The notes under the pieces: model-generated
What the model was told of the DNA's origin: nothing
Seen by the model: the letters and a program-made list of their open reading frames with translations, nothing else
Database searches by the model: none
Position numbers and translations under genes: made by a program
DNA from: Pelodera strongyloides
Lineage: Eukaryota > Nematoda > Chromadorea > Rhabditida > Rhabditidae
Direction: 5' to 3'
DNA length: 64,000 nucleotides
Assembly: GCA_036852015.1 (NCBI GenBank)
Contig: JAANDG010000245.1
Coordinates: 62,001 to 126,000, forward strand
In this document: piece after piece, positions 1-12,540 of the stretch
Layout of the letters: each line of letters begins with the position of its first letter
Numbering within the stretch: position 1 is the stretch's first letter

Positions 1-125
1 TATTGTTACATCTTCTAGGTTAACTTCAAATTATGATTGGTAGTGCCGAAATCAATCATTTGAAAAATCAATACAGTACACCTGGTACGCGTATAACATC
101 AATCGATAAATTCAATAAATCTTAC

Positions 126-3100
126 CTGGTACATGTTCACCAATTCTCTCCTTTTCACTTTCATTGTCGGAGTAAGAAGTCCATTGTCAATTGTGAACGG
201 TTCAGGAGAAATGAACACGTCTTTCGCCTGACAAAGAAATCTTATAAATCATGTATACTGACGCTTGATCGGGGCCGCGCGAAACCATGGCAATACGTTC
301 GTGGCGCGATACCGGGGAATCTTTATTAGCCTAGTCCATTTTAGCATAGGTATTAGCATACGTCCTTCATAAGGCAAGGCTACGGATTGGAGAAATTTAG
401 TTCAGCACATTCAGCCTTACGCTCAGGCTAAAGCTAATGCTGAAAACGTGGGCCCAGGCATTTGTGGTGTATTCTCTTAGAACGCGATCACAACATTAAA
501 ATTAAGCAAACTAGGAAACTAGGGTAGAGCACTACGAGACCCTGGTAAAGACTAGGCGGAAACCCGAGTGCGTAGCAAGCCGCGCAGCCTTCTCCGCAGC
601 CGCAGCACAAGTTTTCACGCTAGGTGCCCGGGTGCCGCAGGCTATCGTGCGTGCAAAGGGATAACATGTAACAAAATTTAAAAAAAAATTACCTGTTCAA
701 AACCATGAAGTCCTTCCTTCTTTCCACGCTTGCGCAATTTTTCCAGCACAGCTTTTCGCACCGTTTCATTCGTGCACAATTCTTTAATCGAACCAGTAAT
801 ATCCAACTTCGCCTTGCACCAATTGACGAACACCTAAATATGCCATAAATTGGTGCGTAAAATTACGCACTAACCACCTCCGGAATGAGTTTCTCGGGTA
901 GTTCTTCCAAATTTACATATTGGACCCGACCATGGTAAAAGTCCTCGTATACGACAGGGGTCGAAACGGGGTCTCATATTCATATATGGGCCATACTTTT
1001 CTCTTGACTTCATTTCATGTCGAGTTTTATATAGTTCTTTCCTTTATTGAACAAAACATGTCGTTGTTACATCCACTTCCCTTCAATAAGCTAGTCTATC
1101 ACCACTTACGCACGGAACTTATTCTTTATTAATAACAAAATTAATCAATCAAAAAAACCATAACATAAGACCGGGGTCTGAAATTTATCGGCTTGCGTAC
1201 CAACAGCGTGGACAATCGAACCCTAGTCTAGCTCCGGCACCGCACAACTATTACGGCTACAAAAAAAAGGTTCGCGCACACGTGGCAAGTCATTGACTGT
1301 CAAGTCTCGCGGCACGTTTGACCACCAAATATCGTAGTGCACAGTCTAGGCGCGACATTCGGCGATACTACAATTACGCTCAATAGTACCATTAACTAAC
1401 CTCTGGCACTGGTACGATAAACACCAATAGATGTAATTTGTCGGGCTGTCCGTGTACGCAGCACTGCTCGACAATCCTAGATCCCGAGTATATGTTTTCA
1501 ATCTTCTCTGGAGCAACATATTCACCCTAAATTAAGTATAGTGTGTTGGTAGTCGAGTCGAGAGTACCAAGTCCACACTGTACAAGTTACGTCTGATAGA
1601 ACATAGTTAGCCTGAGGATATTGAGCAAGGATCTACTGCTCAGGAAGGACCTCTGCGAAACAGAAACAAGTGATACGATTTGACTACAGTAATGTAATGA
1701 AGCACTTTGAATAACGAAAACTTGAGCCGATAACACGTTTGAGGCGAAAAGTTGGCAAGGAACATAAGATTGGAGCATAAGATCTGACTACAGTAATGAA
1801 CAATTTTGAATAGCGAAAAGGATGCAAGGAATATATTTAGTGACAAAGACAACGATCAAGGCTGAAAACTACCGACAATAGATGGATTGTAAAGAAAAAG
1901 GGATAGAGAAAAACACTGAAGCACCTGTGCAAGTTTGAAGATATTCTTCTTTCGATCCACAATTTCGAGGGCGCCATCGTCGGTCCACTTTCCAATGTCA
2001 CCTAAAGGAAATATAATGCATTTCGAATTTTGATATATTAGTAGGACAAATTGTGCGCGGCAAAATATGCGAGGGCGCGCGGCGCGGCAGATACTACACA
2101 ACTTTTCACTAACGCATGCACCCCAGTCATAGGGCAACAACTACTTTAGGCGCACCTATACTGTGCGAGGCTTTGTTAATCAAATATTATCATAACGCTC
2201 ACCAGTCAACATCCAACCGTCCTTGTCAAACAGTTTGCTCGTCCTCTCCGGATCTTTGTAATATCCCTGAAACATATAAAACTTTATGGAAAAGGAACAA
2301 GTGACAACGAAAAACGCGGGTAGAAAATCATCCTAAAATATGCTAACTCCTACGTCAGATCCCATAAATATCTAATGCGTATTTATGGAAAATTATCATA
2401 AAGTACGGTAATGCTACTTACTACAACAGTAGTGTTTTCGTTATCGCCAGGAACATTTTTCATAACCACGTATTTATGAATAAAGTTAGCGAGATGAGGA
2501 AAGAGTTCTGCTTACATCTAAGTTTTACTGACTAATTGTTTCAACAACAAAAAAACTGACTGAAGTGATGCTCGGACCCTTCACACAAATTTCCCCACCA
2601 TTTTCACCAACTTTGTATCCACATTCAGGTGCGTCGATGAGCTAAATACAAATATAACGACATCGAGCGGTAGATAAAATCGTAATAAGAATCGAACTTA
2701 AAGCGGGTCCAAAATATATAAAAGACTAATCCAATAAATTCCAGACGACACAAATACCTGAACCTGGGCACGCCCGTGGCGCACTTGCCTACAAAGAGAT
2801 GACACAGATGTTATTTATGCCCTGGGGCGTGCGCCACAAACACAAAAGCTAGCAATGTGTGATTAAATGCGTACCTTAATAACAACATTATTCATTGGGG
2901 CTCCAACGGATCCAATCTTTGAATAGCCAACCGGGTTCACCTGGAATGATACGTAAAGACTATACGTAAAGTCGATAGTCGATAGGTAAAGGATAAGATA
3001 CGATACAGTTGTATCGGTTTGTTAACATATAACATGACAAAATGGCTGGCTTGTCCATGCCCGGCAAGATATAAGACATGGTATAAAATGTACCATAACA

Positions 3101-6100
3101 ATACTGAATACTCACCGTAAACGATACACAAGTTTCCGTCATGCCATATCCTTCCAGTACTACACAACCAAGGGAAGAACGGATAAACTTGTAGACTTGG
3201 CTCGTGACTGGCGCAGAACCTGTAATATTAGGAGGGTAAAGCGGTAAAGGGTCCGGCCCACCAAAATAAGGTTGACACGCATAGCGTAAAACACTCCCAC
3301 GTCCGCCAAACGCGGACGATCACCTCCCGATCCGTAATTATATGCAAATTAGTCTAAATCACCCCCACAAAAATTTGAGGTGCGGACCTAATTTATTCCC
3401 TGTGTCATAATTGGACAGATAGAAAACGAGTTCACGGAATGAACGCAACTGTAGTTTAGAGTAAAAGGGAAAGGGAGTGACCACCTGGGAAGGAAACAAG
3501 GAAAGCGAACATGTGGACTTTTAGAGTGCAGCTATCCAAAAAACCATCAGGCGACACACTACCATAAATCATATGAAAGTTACTGTGATCGGATGCTCAT
3601 TAGGAACAGAATGAAACACACAAGTTGTACAGTTGTGTAATGTCTGGAAACGATCAGCCAAGTATAAGTTTCACAAACCAAATTTAAACCCGCTTTAAAC
3701 AGTTTAACTCACCAATCATCATCTGGTGAAGACGCCCGCCAAATATATCCCGAATTTTTGTGAATAGAACCTTGTCGACCAGCGTTTCGTTGGTGATGAT
3801 ACCTCTGAAAGTAGAGGTTGTAGTTTGGAGTATTCCTAATTTGATGTACTAAGTGCACAACCGATAAGGGGAAAAAGTGCGAACACTCTTGGATATAACC
3901 TAAAGCGCAATTTGGGGCTAGGCGCAGCCTAGCCCTTTTTGGTTTTCAGTCATGGGTATTCATCGTACATAACGCTCAGCACCTCTGCAGAACAACTCAA
4001 AAGTCGGTTTTTTTTGGAATCGGCTTTGATTCGCTCACGCACAAACAAAGACGCATGCTCTTGAAGCGTATATAAAAGTAAGGTAGTACTTTGTGTACTA
4101 CAAACTATAAATATAAACAACAAACTTTTCAAGAAGCCCTTCTTTGTAATCAATTCCCTTGTGGAACAACCAATTCTTGAGCGGAGATGATGAAAGTTCC
4201 GACATTACCTGAAATGGATACTGTAATAGTGCACCTAATCACAAATCACAGAGACACAGACGCTGAGACGCAACCACTGAGGCCACAGGGAAACCCGTCG
4301 ACGAACGGTCGCCAAATGGTTTCCATCAAAGAAAACAAAACACAAGCTGGCAACCAGTCACGGTCACCGACAACTTCAAACCCATCTTTGTTAATCAAAA
4401 TTTGTAGCCTCTGCTAAATGTTGCCCCCCCCCCACACGGTAATCGATTGGGTAATAAGGGATAGATCATACGAGCTTGTATAGCCTAGGCTCTTTATGAA
4501 AAAATGTAAAGTTAAAACGAATACCTTCGCATGAACCTTGTCCAATATTCTGGGCACTGCAATGATAAAGTGTGGTTTTGCGGCTTTCATATCCGAAACG
4601 ATGTTGGCCATGTCACCGCTGAAATAATATGTGAAAAGAAGGTAACGTACAAAAGTAGGTAAGGACACGATAGCCTGAAGTACAAACTCCATAGGTATAG
4701 GTCCACTACCAGCTAACACCGGAGCTAGCATACTAACATGTTACCATACCGTCGCTGCCATACGTAGCTACCATACTAACACGCTACAATACCGTAGCTA
4801 CCAGGACACAACTCAAAGACACCAGTAACACAACATAATCCAACACCAATAAAACTAAACAGCCTTGAGAAGTTAATCATATATTATCCTCTGAAATGTT
4901 TACTAATTCATAACCAATTAAAGGTCAAAAGATTAATTATGTATGATAATGTACTTCAGTTAACATATCAAGTTGAGCTTACGCTATACAGTTTAAGCTA
5001 AGGTAACTTGAAAACGTACGTTGTATACGCAATCCGTGTTCCTTCATGTACTAAGGTCATCTCGAGGACACGGTCGAACACGTGAGCAAATGGAAGGTAC
5101 GAGAAGAAGGTGAACTGAAATAGTAAATTTTTCTTTAAAGCGAAATACCACCCGGTTTGGGGTTTTTCCACCAAAAATAGTTTGAAAAAAGTTATAAACG
5201 AAAATAAACATAAAAACACAAACAAATAAGTGCGTCTTGCATAAAAATGTTCTCAAACAACCATTTTTTGCGATTTTGTATGGGAAAATTCGCTTCCGGC
5301 GATTTGCCGATTTTAATACTAGCACGGCCCCGAAAAAATCGAGGGATGGCCTTTTCAAATGATCACACACTCCGAAGCATCCAAATGACGAAATGTTGAC
5401 AAAATATTTTTGAATTTGGCTAGTAAAAGTGCAAAAATGCACTTTTTGAAAACGGCGGTAAACGCACGGTTGTTTACTCCTCCTCTTTTCGTATTTTTTT
5501 TGTTGAGACCGACCGCTAATTCGCTTTAAAGTGGAATGGCAGGCGGTTTTGGAACGTATGAGCAACTGCATTGATCTTCAATATAAGTTGAACCGAAAAG
5601 GGTGGATTTAGGATTTTCTTAAAAAGAATATGCTGAGCACAATGTTTCAAAAGCGCGGCACGGTCACAGCACATTCGACGCATGCGCGATTCCGTATACA
5701 CTATAATACACATCCCATATTCCCAACTTATTTCACTTATTTATACCTAGCCGAACTCGGTTAGCTATTATCGGTTGGTCATCGATGCTTAGAGTTCGAT
5801 CGATCGGTAACCAATTATCGAGCTAGTCACATAACACCGTTACACTTGAAAATGTAGAAAAAACAGATACCAACAAAAAACTGTAAGAGAAGTAAATGTG
5901 TTAAATGGATCATGTTTTAACATGACACCCACCTGAATTCTGAATATGCTAGAAGTGCATTGGATACCCATTACCGTAACCCAATTGTAAAATATGCTAT
6001 ATGCCTCTCGGCCAGCTGGTTCCCCCCGCTATAAAATAAACTACTCGCCTCTGGATCGTTCTTGTAAATGTCCATAACTTCGCCAAACAATTGCATATTC

Positions 6101-9051
6101 GTAGCAGCACTGGTCACATTGCTGTGCTTTATCAAAACTCCTTTCGGACTTCCTGTCGTGCCGGACGTATAGCAAATCGTGTACAAGTCGTCGGGCTGCA
6201 ACAATTTATTACTCAACTTTAGGACTTTGTATACTACGGTTGTAGGTAGCTCTTTTGCTAACTATGGATGTAACAGTTAGAGTAAAAAAAAAGTGAATGA
6301 AAAGAGAGAAAAATGAAGGCACAAAAAAGATTCTCTATACATAACCGCTTGCAAGATTGTTTTGTATTTAAACCTCAGGTGTGCGAGTGACGTGCTACAT
6401 GCTACCGATATGCAAAACCAGGATGAGCCAACCGCGGCAGACTACTATATAGAAAAGCAAAAATATCAATTCCTCACCTTCGGCAACTGCAACGGGTATT
6501 TTCCTCGGACTTTTTCTCCCTTCGCCATGAGTTTCTTAAAGTCGATCAGTTTCACTTCCCTTTCGATGCCAAGGTTAACCAGGTCTTCAGTCAAGCCCTC
6601 GATCACAACCACAACACGAAGTGATGGAGCATTCTTCTTGCATTCAAGCAACACTAAACACTATTTATTTGAGCTAATAATAATAAAAGACAACAAAGCT
6701 CAGCTAACAAAAGAACAAGAACCCTATGACAGTGTGCTCCATAACGTGACGAAAAAGTAATCAATTGTTTTGATTAATTACCATATAATCGCCAATCAAT
6801 AACAATGGACTTGACGCAACATCATAGGGTTGTCTATGACCTCTTGAAGGCTTAAATCTAATTTCAAAATGCTAAAACTTAAAACTCACATTCGGCATTC
6901 GCAGCATTTTCCGCAAAGATGACGTGCATGTCGCATTGTTTAATAATATGTTCAATAGCCCAAGCGGCGAAAGTGGAGTAGATCGGTACAGCGACATTGT
7001 TATACGCACAGCACATATGGTCCACCAACATCCACTGAATACATTTACAAATAAAATACACATGGTTCAATGCAAAGGTTCCTGATTCCAAGCTAGTAGT
7101 CAAGAGTCAAGGTTTCAACTCCCGTCAGTGCATTGACTGACTAGTACGCACAACTGTGGCTACAGTCACGGTAGTCAATTATAATAAAAACAAGGTTACG
7201 GTAGTCAATCAACGAGGTCAAAGGTTACGGTAGTCGATTATGAGAAAAAAAAATGGAAGTACAATAATAAGAATAATCCTTAAAAATATAAAATATCAAA
7301 CCTCAACACGATTTTTCATGAAGACTCCAATCTTTTCTTCTTGTCCGGGAGGAACATCGAGTTGGCGCAATTCCGCCCCGATATCGATCGAAGTTTGGTG
7401 GCTCTGGAATACACTTGTTGAACACTTGACAAGACATGGTAAATTAAACACCCGGTTTTTGAAAGGTCAATTTAACAAAAGTGTTCCCCCCGTGTCATAC
7501 ACTTTACACTACATATAAATACAGCACCTAACATACACATACGTTTCAAACCCGGTTGTTATACCGCTTTAGATTTAGAGCTTCAAGAGCGCGCCCCTTT
7601 ATTCAGGTGGGTGCAGTGCTAGTGCTCAATTCTTATGAATTTATTGTTTGCATTTGCTGGGTCAACGTTAACGACGTAACGTACTCAATATGACAAACTT
7701 CAAAAAGGTTTGAGAATTTTGAGAATAATAACATAGCTCATCAGACAAGAATAACACGACACTTTATCTGTGCGGAAGCTTGCCTACTTACTTACCTTAC
7801 AAATTTTTAAAACCAAACTAAATAAAACCCTCACCTCCTTATAAGTGATATACTTGTAATCGCCGTAGCTTCCGTCCGATTGTTGCTCGCGGTACCCAAT
7901 GAAGTCACCGTTTTCGCCAGCAATCTTCATACCTTAAATGAAAGTAAATGAAGGAATCCCTCTATTCCGCTAGCTATCTTGCTTTAGATGGCAGTGTTTC
8001 CACTGACCCCCCCCCTCACTCCTTGGCTCTGTCTCTATCTATATAACCATCCTTAATTTTCACTCCTCTTTCTTTATACCACTCTAATCAAAGGCTTTTA
8101 TATATACTTCTCTCAACAGCATATAACCAAGCCAGCATATAACAGCATATAACCAAGTAAACCAAGCGAAAACGGTTTACGAAATTTTCTTAAGAGTGTT
8201 AAACGTTCTAAAACAATGCAAAGCCTTGAGAGGTTCTTACGAGAATGTATGTTCTAACGATAATATGTGAACTTACATCGGATCACAAATTCACGAAAGT
8301 AAATGATAATAAAGTCAAACCTCTTAAGAAAATTTCGTAAACAGTTTTCGCGTTCTTGTCCTGATAAGACATTCTTTCTGGTACCGTTCCATCTTTTAGG
8401 CGAAGTGATCGAGAACCATCCTGCAAAATAAAAACGTAAATTGAGAATAGAAAGGCTTCAGCGGCATTTCTCTCTCTTTTCAACTTCCTCGAACCCTCTA
8501 TATCTCTCTATCACTCTCTCTTATCTCTCTCTCTCTTATCTCTCTCGCTCTCTCTCTCTCGTTCTTTCCAAACTAAAACTTACCGGGTGTTCCACACTCT
8601 GATTACTGTAGTCGACCAGTGGATTGACTTTCAAGTGGAGTTGCGCATTTTGAACGGCGAAGAGTTGAGCGGGACCATGTTTAAGTTGTGAGAATCTGAA
8701 AATTTAGAATATCGGAAAAGAAAGAACAGAGCTAGGCTAGAGGAGCCAGATCATAAATTCGTGCTAGATATACTGCATAATTACAATAGTCTCTTCAAAC
8801 AGCAAAATGACAATGACTCCCTACTGGGCATGGGTATATGTATACACTACTTATAGCTATGTTTAAAGGAGTAAGGATTTTTTTTTACACTTATGATTAG
8901 AAGGGGATAGGGATAGTCGGATAATCCTAGTGTAAATAACGCTGGCTAAGTTTCCAAGCATTAAGTCAGCAGCTTAGCTTAAACTATCACACTTTGATTC
9001 ATACCTGTACAAAGCGTTACGTGACACGAGAGCTCGGGCCGTAGTGGCCAT
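126..9051 (-). CDS. ACSL: Long-chain acyl-CoA synthetase (long-chain fatty acid--CoA ligase), 20 exons, C-terminal end outside window
   Basis: Activates long-chain fatty acids to acyl-CoA with ATP through an acyl-AMP intermediate (known for the family). Exons on the minus strand, high to low: 9051-9005, 8695-8584, 8420-8321, 7932-7835, 7403-7302, 7034-6890, 6653-6478, 6249-6049, 5114-5020, 4618-4525, 4208-4126, 3804-3713, 3219-3116, 2940-2875, 2641-2561, 2266-2203, 2001-1925, 1526-1401, 833-693, 227-126. All phases match, giving 702 codons, the usual family length; only a short tail should lie left of base 1. Visible motifs: AMP-binding P-loop [11 protein letters not shown] (about residues 287-297), [16 protein letters not shown] (about 472-477; many relatives have GYGQTE), TGDIGKW, and the adjacent [11 protein letters not shown] / [11 protein letters not shown] signature (about 569-590). 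The start [16 protein letters not shown] is short, basic and free of acidic residues, so a mitochondrial or peroxisomal targeting role is possible but unproven. Intron 8 appears to use a GC donor (GAG|GCGAGT), because the nearby GT donor breaks the frame. Confidence 0.95.
846..905 (+). repeat. Short repeat C with palindrome TGCGTAAAATTACGCA
   Basis: The palindrome is followed by an ACCACCTCCGGA motif. The same pair of motifs recurs at 18370-18525 and partly at 23468-23525. Lies in an ACSL intron. Confidence 0.45.
3276..3415 (+). repeat. Interspersed repeat B, forward copy
   Basis: Contains ATGCAAATTAGTCTAAATCA followed by a block ending GTGCGGACCTAATTTATT. Related copies lie at 33490, 58909 and, reversed, at 11877 and 41131. 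It sits in an ACSL intron. No coding capacity. Confidence 0.6.
5135..5529. mobile_element. Long TTAA-flanked MITE-like element inside the ACSL gene (intron 8)
   Basis: Begins TTAAAGCGAAATACCACCCGG and ends with the inverted end TTCGCTTTAA, the same ends as the family that peppers 26-56 kb. At about 395 bp it is about twice the usual length. Its left edge is 21 bp from the acceptor side of ACSL exon 9 (5114). Confidence 0.65.
8505..8562. repeat. CT/TC-rich microsatellite
   Basis: Imperfect TCTC run in the intron between ACSL exons 2 and 3. Confidence 0.8.
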
Positions 9052-9389
9052 TTTAGAAAAAAGATTATACGAATAATAAATAAATAGAACTCGTCTCGCG
9101 CAACAACTATTTAGTTTTTGATTTGCAAATTTGCATATTAGCTTTCCAGCGTGCATTGAAAAATGGGTTTCACTTTGAATTACATGACTGAGTAAGGTTG
9201 GGTATCCTATCTAGTGTATCCATTCATCAAATAACAATGGCAGAACTGATATAGAAAAGTCGGCTGGAAGGCAAGACTTATGCTTATGCAAGAAAAGGAA
9301 ATACCACAGACCAAATAGAGCAACAATTTTATACGAAAAAAATTGTTGATTAATGAAATAAAATAGCAATTTTATCTGAATTGTCTAGT

Positions 9390-10630
9390 TTGGGTCTCAT
9401 GTAAAACTAAGAAAACAGCGCAATAAGTTATATCTGATGCTAGGAAAGGTGTACAATACAATAATTTTTTCCTCAGGACCCCTTAGCAAAAGAGCAAACA
9501 AACCGTGTAAGAGTCGTAAGTCATAAGGCAGTTTGTCCAAGTCGCACGATGCCGAAGCGTTGGAATCGAAGTCCGCCACATATCCGATCCTGATGTACCA
9601 GTTGGGTTCTCAAAACTGACGATTCAGAAGATTCCTTCCACCCCATCCACATCAACTGATGATCCTGAACAGCAAAAAAATTAGAATCAATGCTTAGACA
9701 TCGACATCATAATAAAATCATAAGAATGCAGAATCTATCAAATCAATTACAAGCTGTCATTCATAATTCACTGTTGACGAAAGGGTTGAAATCCTAAATC
9801 TAATGGAAAACTGGGAAACGTTGCGGACAATATTTTACGCAGATATTGAATAAGTTATTATCAAGAATACAATTTAAGATGAAATTGTTCTCGGCATTAC
9901 ATCGCAATCACATGGAACACTAAAATTCAGTTCTAATTAAAAGGCGCAGTTCGTCTAGCTAGCAAGTAGACATAAACAACGGTGTGACACCGATGATATT
10001 CGCAAACCGACGCTCATCATAGCCCATAGCACACCAACCACGTCTGCATGAACCTATTTCTATTACCAAACACAAACAATGTTTAAAAAAAAAGAACTAC
10101 TGAAACATACTGAGTACCGAGTACCGAAGGCAAAGAAAGGCTTACCAATACAAAATTAAGTGTTTCCGGCCAATACATAGATACAGTCTCCCAGAGACAG
10201 TGACAGGTGTCGCTACAATAATGTTGATTCTAGCCGATGCTTCTTACAACCATCGTTTAGCCTAAAACATGTTCACATTTAGAATGCAAGACAAATAAAT
10301 ACCAGATTTTTTAGCAGATTTCAGAACCAGGTAATCTCCAAAACCGCACTTAGAAAATGAACAATAATTTACAAATTCACACCAAAGTAGTCCGTACTTT
10401 CTCATCTGCTGTAAGAGTCAAATCCATCGACACACTTTACGACATGTGCACTCGCTTCAAAGGGAAAATATCAAGAAAAAATATTTCAAGCGAAAATTCT
10501 GCAATAAGTTTCAGGTTAATTGACTCACCAACGCATGCCAGCCAGTCCCCGCTATTCGATTTCACTTTGCATCCAAATCCAAAAGTTCCCGAACATCAGA
10601 GAAGTCCATCCAGCTACTAGTCGTAATTCT
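9390..10630 (-). other. Stretch with possible terminal exons of an upstream minus-strand gene
   Basis: Two weak exon candidates on the minus strand: one near 10617-10545 (open, could read AGWTSLMFGNFWIWMQ) and one starting near 9667. Joined with a donor at GCAAA|GTGAAA they would end the gene at 11733-11154 with a short tail. Splice choice is ambiguous and other frames are open, so this is only a suggestion. The remainder is AT-rich with no recognised feature. Confidence 0.2.
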
Positions 10631-11153
10631 TGCTTCTACTTTGTAGACTTTACTTCTTACTAGTCGGCCGACTATTTTCATTACTGACCTAAAATAAAAC
10701 TTTATTTCCACAACCTCAGTCACGAAGATCACCCGTACCAAAACACTTCAACTGTCAATGTCAACTGTTTGTAGTTCAGCACAATCAATACAGATAACAC
10801 ATCTTCACGCAAATAAATTTTCTCTCTCACCGCACCGTAAAATTCTCACCAGTATGTATTATTTATTAAATAAAATAATACCACAGGGTGTGCATCACAA
10901 TGAAATGATGAAAATAACGTATTATATAACTCGACGTGTTGTCCCCAGTTCGAGTTCCCAGTTCACGGGACCACCAAATAATTAGACGTAAAATCCCTCC
11001 CAACCACTTACAAGATGGGTGGGTGGAGTACGAGACTTGGTACAACCGGGATGGAGGTAGATAGGTGTCCGGTAGCAGTACATCAGCAGTACATGTGAAG
11101 CAAAGGCGAGGCCACCGGACAGAGGAAAGACATAAAATAACGAAGACTGCGAC

Positions 11154-12373
11154 CTGCGGCTTCCCATATCTTCATGGGTTTCCGGATCTGAAAATTAGAA
11201 ACGTATACACGGGGATAAAGATAAAAGTAGGCTGCGAGCTTCCAAATAAACGACCCATCATCAAAACAAACAACTGTGTTTCGGTCCGGCAACTAAAAAA
11301 CGCAATGCCCATCTTCCGTTCTAGTTCTACGTAAAAAAACGCTAGTTCGCTTTGTACCAGCTAAAAAAATTCAAAGAAAGAAAATAAAGACGCAGTAAAA
11401 TTTCCAAATAATCAAAACTGGTGTTTGAGTGAGATAGAGTTTTTAGTTCCTATTATTGTCATTAACAAACATACGCATATAGGCCTAAATTACAAAATTA
11501 CCTGGCTAAAATCCCCAACGTCCAACTGGTGTAAAGAGGTCGCGGATACTTTGAGGTGAGGCAAATGGTGCCTGGAGGTCTCGACACGTCCGACCAAGCC
11601 GAAATCTTCGGATGACTCCGTAACGTGTTCCGCTATAAAAAAAATGAAGGAGATTTTGCAAACAAACAAATGCTGACTAGAAGCTAGAACGTAGAACCAT
11701 TCAGTGTGACGTACCAACCACCAAGGACGACATCTACGAGTTGTTCAGCTCGACAGAAATTAAAGATTATAAGAATAAGAGTACGTACACACAGTAAAGA
11801 ATAATAAGTAAATACCTTGTATCTGTCTGAAACGTCGATTTCGACACATCTCGGAGACATCTAAACAGGGAATAAATTAAGTCCGCATCTCAAAATTTTG
11901 GGGAGGTGATTTAGACTAATTTGCATATAATGCATTAGAAATCGGGAGGTGATTTAGACTAATTTGCATACGATGCATTAGAGATAGGGAGATGATTTAG
12001 ACTAATTTGCATACAATGCATTAGAGATAGGGAGGTGATCGTCCGCATTTGGCGGGGTGTTTTATGCCATGCATCTAAATAGACAATCAAATACAAAAAA
12101 AAATTAGGAACAATGGTAAACCACAATGGGAGGTCACATACAAAAAACGCCTATTCGAACACACTGGTAGGTCTTCCGAACAAAGAGCGTAGCGTATAAC
12201 CTACTTTTTATTGGAAAAATCTATCCAGTCCATAGCTCAGTGATTACAATAAAAAATGATCTAATGAACTGGCCTCCATCATACTCATAAAAAGGACTAT
12301 CCGAATCTCACCTCCGTATCCTCAGATGGCGTAATCTCAATCACTCCTGCTGGCAGACTGGCAGAATTCCACA
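11154..12373 (-). CDS. Unknown protein, phase-consistent exon set (partial)
   Basis: Not recognised. Exons on the minus strand: 12373-12312, 11860-11816, 11733-11715, 11632-11502, 11187-11154. Each has a good acceptor and donor and the phases agree, giving protein-like sequence such as VIEITPSEDTE, MSPRCVEIDVSDRYK, then MSSLVVAEHVTESSEDFG and LHQLDVGDFSQ, then IRKPMKIWEAA. A TAG directly before the ATG at 11733 means that ATG could instead be a true start, with the first two exons belonging to the upstream unit. The 3' end is unresolved. The entry phase of the first exon disagrees by one base with the exon at 12541-12734, so either a small exon is missing or these are separate genes. Confidence 0.45.
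11877..12071 (-). repeat. Interspersed repeat B, reverse copy with internal triplication
   Basis: Reverse orientation of repeat B. The core GATTTAGACTAATTTGCATA with flanking GGGAGGTGA occurs three times in a row at about 11907, 11950 and 11994, unlike the single or double core of other copies. Confidence 0.65.
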
Positions 12374-12540
12374 CTATACGAAGCAGAAGAAAAATGTGAA
12401 GTTGTGAAACATCCGATTCTTTGGAACTAAAGATATAGCAATAATAACACACTCAGCTATATGAATAATTAATTTTAATTTCCAATCCCAAATTCTCAAT
12501 AAATCCGGATAAATATTATCCAATTCTCCCGAAAACTTAC

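Noticed and set aside
4187..4417. Open frame on the plus strand within the ACSL gene
   Set aside because: It is antisense to ACSL exon 4208-4126 and its intron and has no coding features.
5044..5571. 175-codon open frame on the minus strand
   Set aside because: Most of it is MITE sequence; only 5114-5020 is ACSL exon, in another frame.
10982..11334. Overlapping open frames on both strands near 11.1 kb
   Set aside because: Only 11187-11154 is supported by splice phase; the rest is chance openness.
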